DNA of 64,000 bases from Bacteriovoracaceae bacterium (GTDB lineage Bacteria > Bdellovibrionota > Bacteriovoracia > Bacteriovoracales > Bacteriovoracaceae), in NCBI GenBank assembly GCA_016784965.1, contig JADHTQ010000009.1, forward strand, positions 38,200 through 102,199, given 5' to 3'. The position numbers were made by a program, and so were the translations under genes. Positions 62,794 to 64,000 of this stretch are shown here, in pieces. Each line of letters begins with the position of its first letter. The stretch's first letter is position 1. Below the pieces are notes generated by a model. It was given only the letters and a program-made list of their open reading frames with translations. It made no database searches and was not told the DNA's origin.

Positions 62794-63744
62794 TTACAAC
62801 CTTTCAGAGAAAAAAACTAACATCTTATTTCTCAATTTTAAAGAATAGGTCACGGCCAATACATGTGGCAGGTATATATTTTTGAAATCAGGTCTACGAA
62901 GTGAATTCCATAGCTCCAGCTGGTTTTTTGTGGGGACGCTTTTATCTCTAATCGAGATACCCATGAAGAATTCACTCGTCTTGCGTCTGTGAGCAAAAAT
63001 CATGGGGTCTAAAACCGATATTTTTAAAAGATGTGCTTTAAACGCCTCCTGTGTGGCAATACCTTCTATTCTCATTCTGGTATTTCGGTAATTTTTTACA
63101 ATACGTTGCTTACTAGTTGAAACCACTTCGGCCAAATTTCCAGCTGCCGCTACCAGATAGCCGGCTTTTATTCTATCATCGACGACCATAACATAGGCAC
63201 AACGAATGCCTCCCAGGCTTGCTCCAAAGCCTCCAATTCGCTCATAATCTACTTCTGGCTTGGTCTTTAAATAATCGAGAATTAATCTGGATGAATTTAC
63301 TACTCTAATAAAAAAGTTATCAAAGTCTGCAGTGGGCCTTGTGGTATCTGCGATATCTTCAGGAGATTCGACAATTATGGCGTGATACCCTCTTTTGGCA
63401 AAATAGCTGGCTACACCTGTCTCCACGACTGTCACTCCCTCAATGGCCGGAAAGACAACAATTAGCGGGGCTAGGGGTTGAACATTTTTATAATACATAA
63501 AAGGAATTCTATACTGAGGACGCCCCTTGAAAATGTTGGTAGCTAAGTTTCCTTTATAGATTGTATATAGCTCAGTCTGCTCTTCTACGTTCATAGATGT
63601 AAGCTTGTACTGAGAAGTATAATTAAATTTCTCAAGTAGGGTGCCAACCTGCTCACGGTCATAGTCTAAATATTTTGCAGAAGTGGGAGGGGATAAAAGT
63701 AAAAAAGTTATCAACAACATTGCATAACTTTGAAATCTACTCAT
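62794..63744 (-). CDS. secreted alpha/beta-hydrolase
   Basis: 316 residues. Signal peptide (ends about residue 23, TSAKY), strand-turn LIVVFPAIEGVT, nucleophile elbow GGFGASLGG with the catalytic Ser, YLVAAAGNLAEVV, and a C-terminal His in LPHVLAV; the acid is probably Asp in the region of ISIRDKSVPTKNQ. Reminiscent of acetyl esterase or prolyl-oligopeptidase-like folds; substrate unknown. The gap to ahcY is 46 bases, so the two may be cotranscribed. Confidence 0.75.
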   Translation of the reverse strand: MSRFQSYAMLLITFLLLSPPTSAKYLDYDREQVGTLLEKFNYTSQYKLTSMNVEEQTELYTIYKGNLATNIFKGRPQYRIPFMYYKNVQPLAPLIVVFPAIEGVTVVETGVASYFAKRGYHAIIVESPEDIADTTRPTADFDNFFIRVVNSSRLILDYLKTKPEVDYERIGGFGASLGGIRCAYVMVVDDRIKAGYLVAAAGNLAEVVSTSKQRIVKNYRNTRMRIEGIATQEAFKAHLLKISVLDPMIFAHRRKTSEFFMGISIRDKSVPTKNQLELWNSLRRPDFKNIYLPHVLAVTYSLKLRNKMLVFFSERL

Positions 63745-63794
63745 GGTGCGCTCCGGCTTTTTATGTTTATAATTAACATGCTACACTACTACCT

Positions 63795-64000
63795 ATGGGA
63801 AGACAAAAAAGATTGAGTAAAAAAAGCGCAAAGACTACTGTTGATGAAGTCCAAGTCGTTCCATCTCAGCTAGAAGTGCTGATGAACAAGGTTCCCGAAA
63901 ATGTATTTTTTGTATTCGTGGCCTTGTGTTGCTTGCTATTTGTCTACTCTCTGACTATGACGGCCATCACCACCAATGATTTCTGGGTTCTATCGAAGGT
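63795..64000 (+). CDS. membrane protein, 5' part only
   Basis: 68 codons from the ATG at 63795 run off the right edge. Basic N terminus (MGRQKRLSKKSAK), a cytoplasmic segment, and a membrane helix (VFFVFVALCCLLFVYSL) followed by TTNDFWVLSK. The final words resemble the start of a glycosyltransferase-39-type or TPR membrane protein, but too little is present to decide. No good ribosome-binding site is visible. Confidence 0.6.
   Translation, partial: MGRQKRLSKKSAKTTVDEVQVVPSQLEVLMNKVPENVFFVFVALCCLLFVYSLTMTAITTNDFWVLSK

Overview
The window looks like the chromosome of an AT-rich, Gram-negative bacterium. A Tol envelope complex, LapB (an LPS-assembly regulator), a classical porin, EnvC/FtsEX and a full Mrp-type Na+/H+ antiporter point to a diderm, probably marine or salt-exposed. 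Gene content (orphan CpaF-type ATPase, SWIM/SNF2 helicase beside rpoD, many small secreted proteins of unknown function) fits the Bdellovibrionota, perhaps a Bacteriovorax/Halobacteriovorax relative. That placement is inference from gene content; no rRNA gene is present to test it.

Layout. 1-0.6 kb: end of an incoming gene and a small secreted protein. 0.6-6.4 kb: the seven Mrp subunits, split into mrpEFG (+) and mrpABCD (-) that converge and overlap. 6.6-13.2 kb (-): a tightly packed envelope/cell-separation cluster in the transcription order ftsE-ftsX-envC-ctpA-xseA-histidine kinase. 13.4-15.2 kb: a small conserved protein and a sigma-54-activator-like regulator whose ATPase motifs are broken. 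15.3-23.9 kb (-): sppA, lapB, an SH3-like protein, two unknown envelope proteins, tolQ-tolR-tolA, a sirtuin and tolB. 24-28.9 kb: secreted proteins, an L,D-transpeptidase-like protein, an orphan CpaF ATPase, a cupredoxin-like protein and purB. 29.3-38.2 kb: a Ppx1/Prune-type DHH phosphatase (+) facing a macromolecular-synthesis cluster trmB-dnaG-rpoD-snf2 (-). 38.2-40.7 kb: a Crp/Fnr regulator and the hybrid cluster protein gene, with a perfect FNR-type box between them. 40.8-48.4 kb (+): tldD-tldE, a CYTH-like protein, tctB-tctA and a DUF47/Pit phosphate transporter pair.

48.4-50.3 kb is a small accessory patch: paired repeats resembling an insertion-sequence end, a hexamer-based hairpin element (its sister copy is at 30.4 kb), a very strong inverted repeat that buries the ribosome-binding site of an S23/four-helix-bundle gene, and a tyrosine recombinase. 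50.4-53.6 kb is a coherent sulfide/sulfane-sulfur operon (ArsR regulator, SQR, DUF1641, TusE/DsrC-like, DsrE-like) behind a promoter that contains a perfect inverted repeat. 53.6-54.0 kb is an autoregulated-looking HTH gene. 54.0-57.7 kb holds a three-gene secreted-protein cluster of unknown function (two paralogous small coiled-coil proteins and one 877-residue protein with a glycine-rich hydrophobic segment). This is the best candidate for an undescribed system in the window. A REP-associated-type transposase, a 0.6-kb gene-free stretch, a porin, a degenerate HD-GYP protein, ahcY and a secreted alpha/beta hydrolase follow, and a gene runs off the right edge.

A recurring theme is signalling proteins that keep their overall fold signature but lose catalytic residues: the histidine kinase at 6.6 kb, the sigma-54-activator-like protein at 13.6 kb and the HD-GYP protein at 60.2 kb. 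No tRNA, rRNA or CRISPR array was seen.
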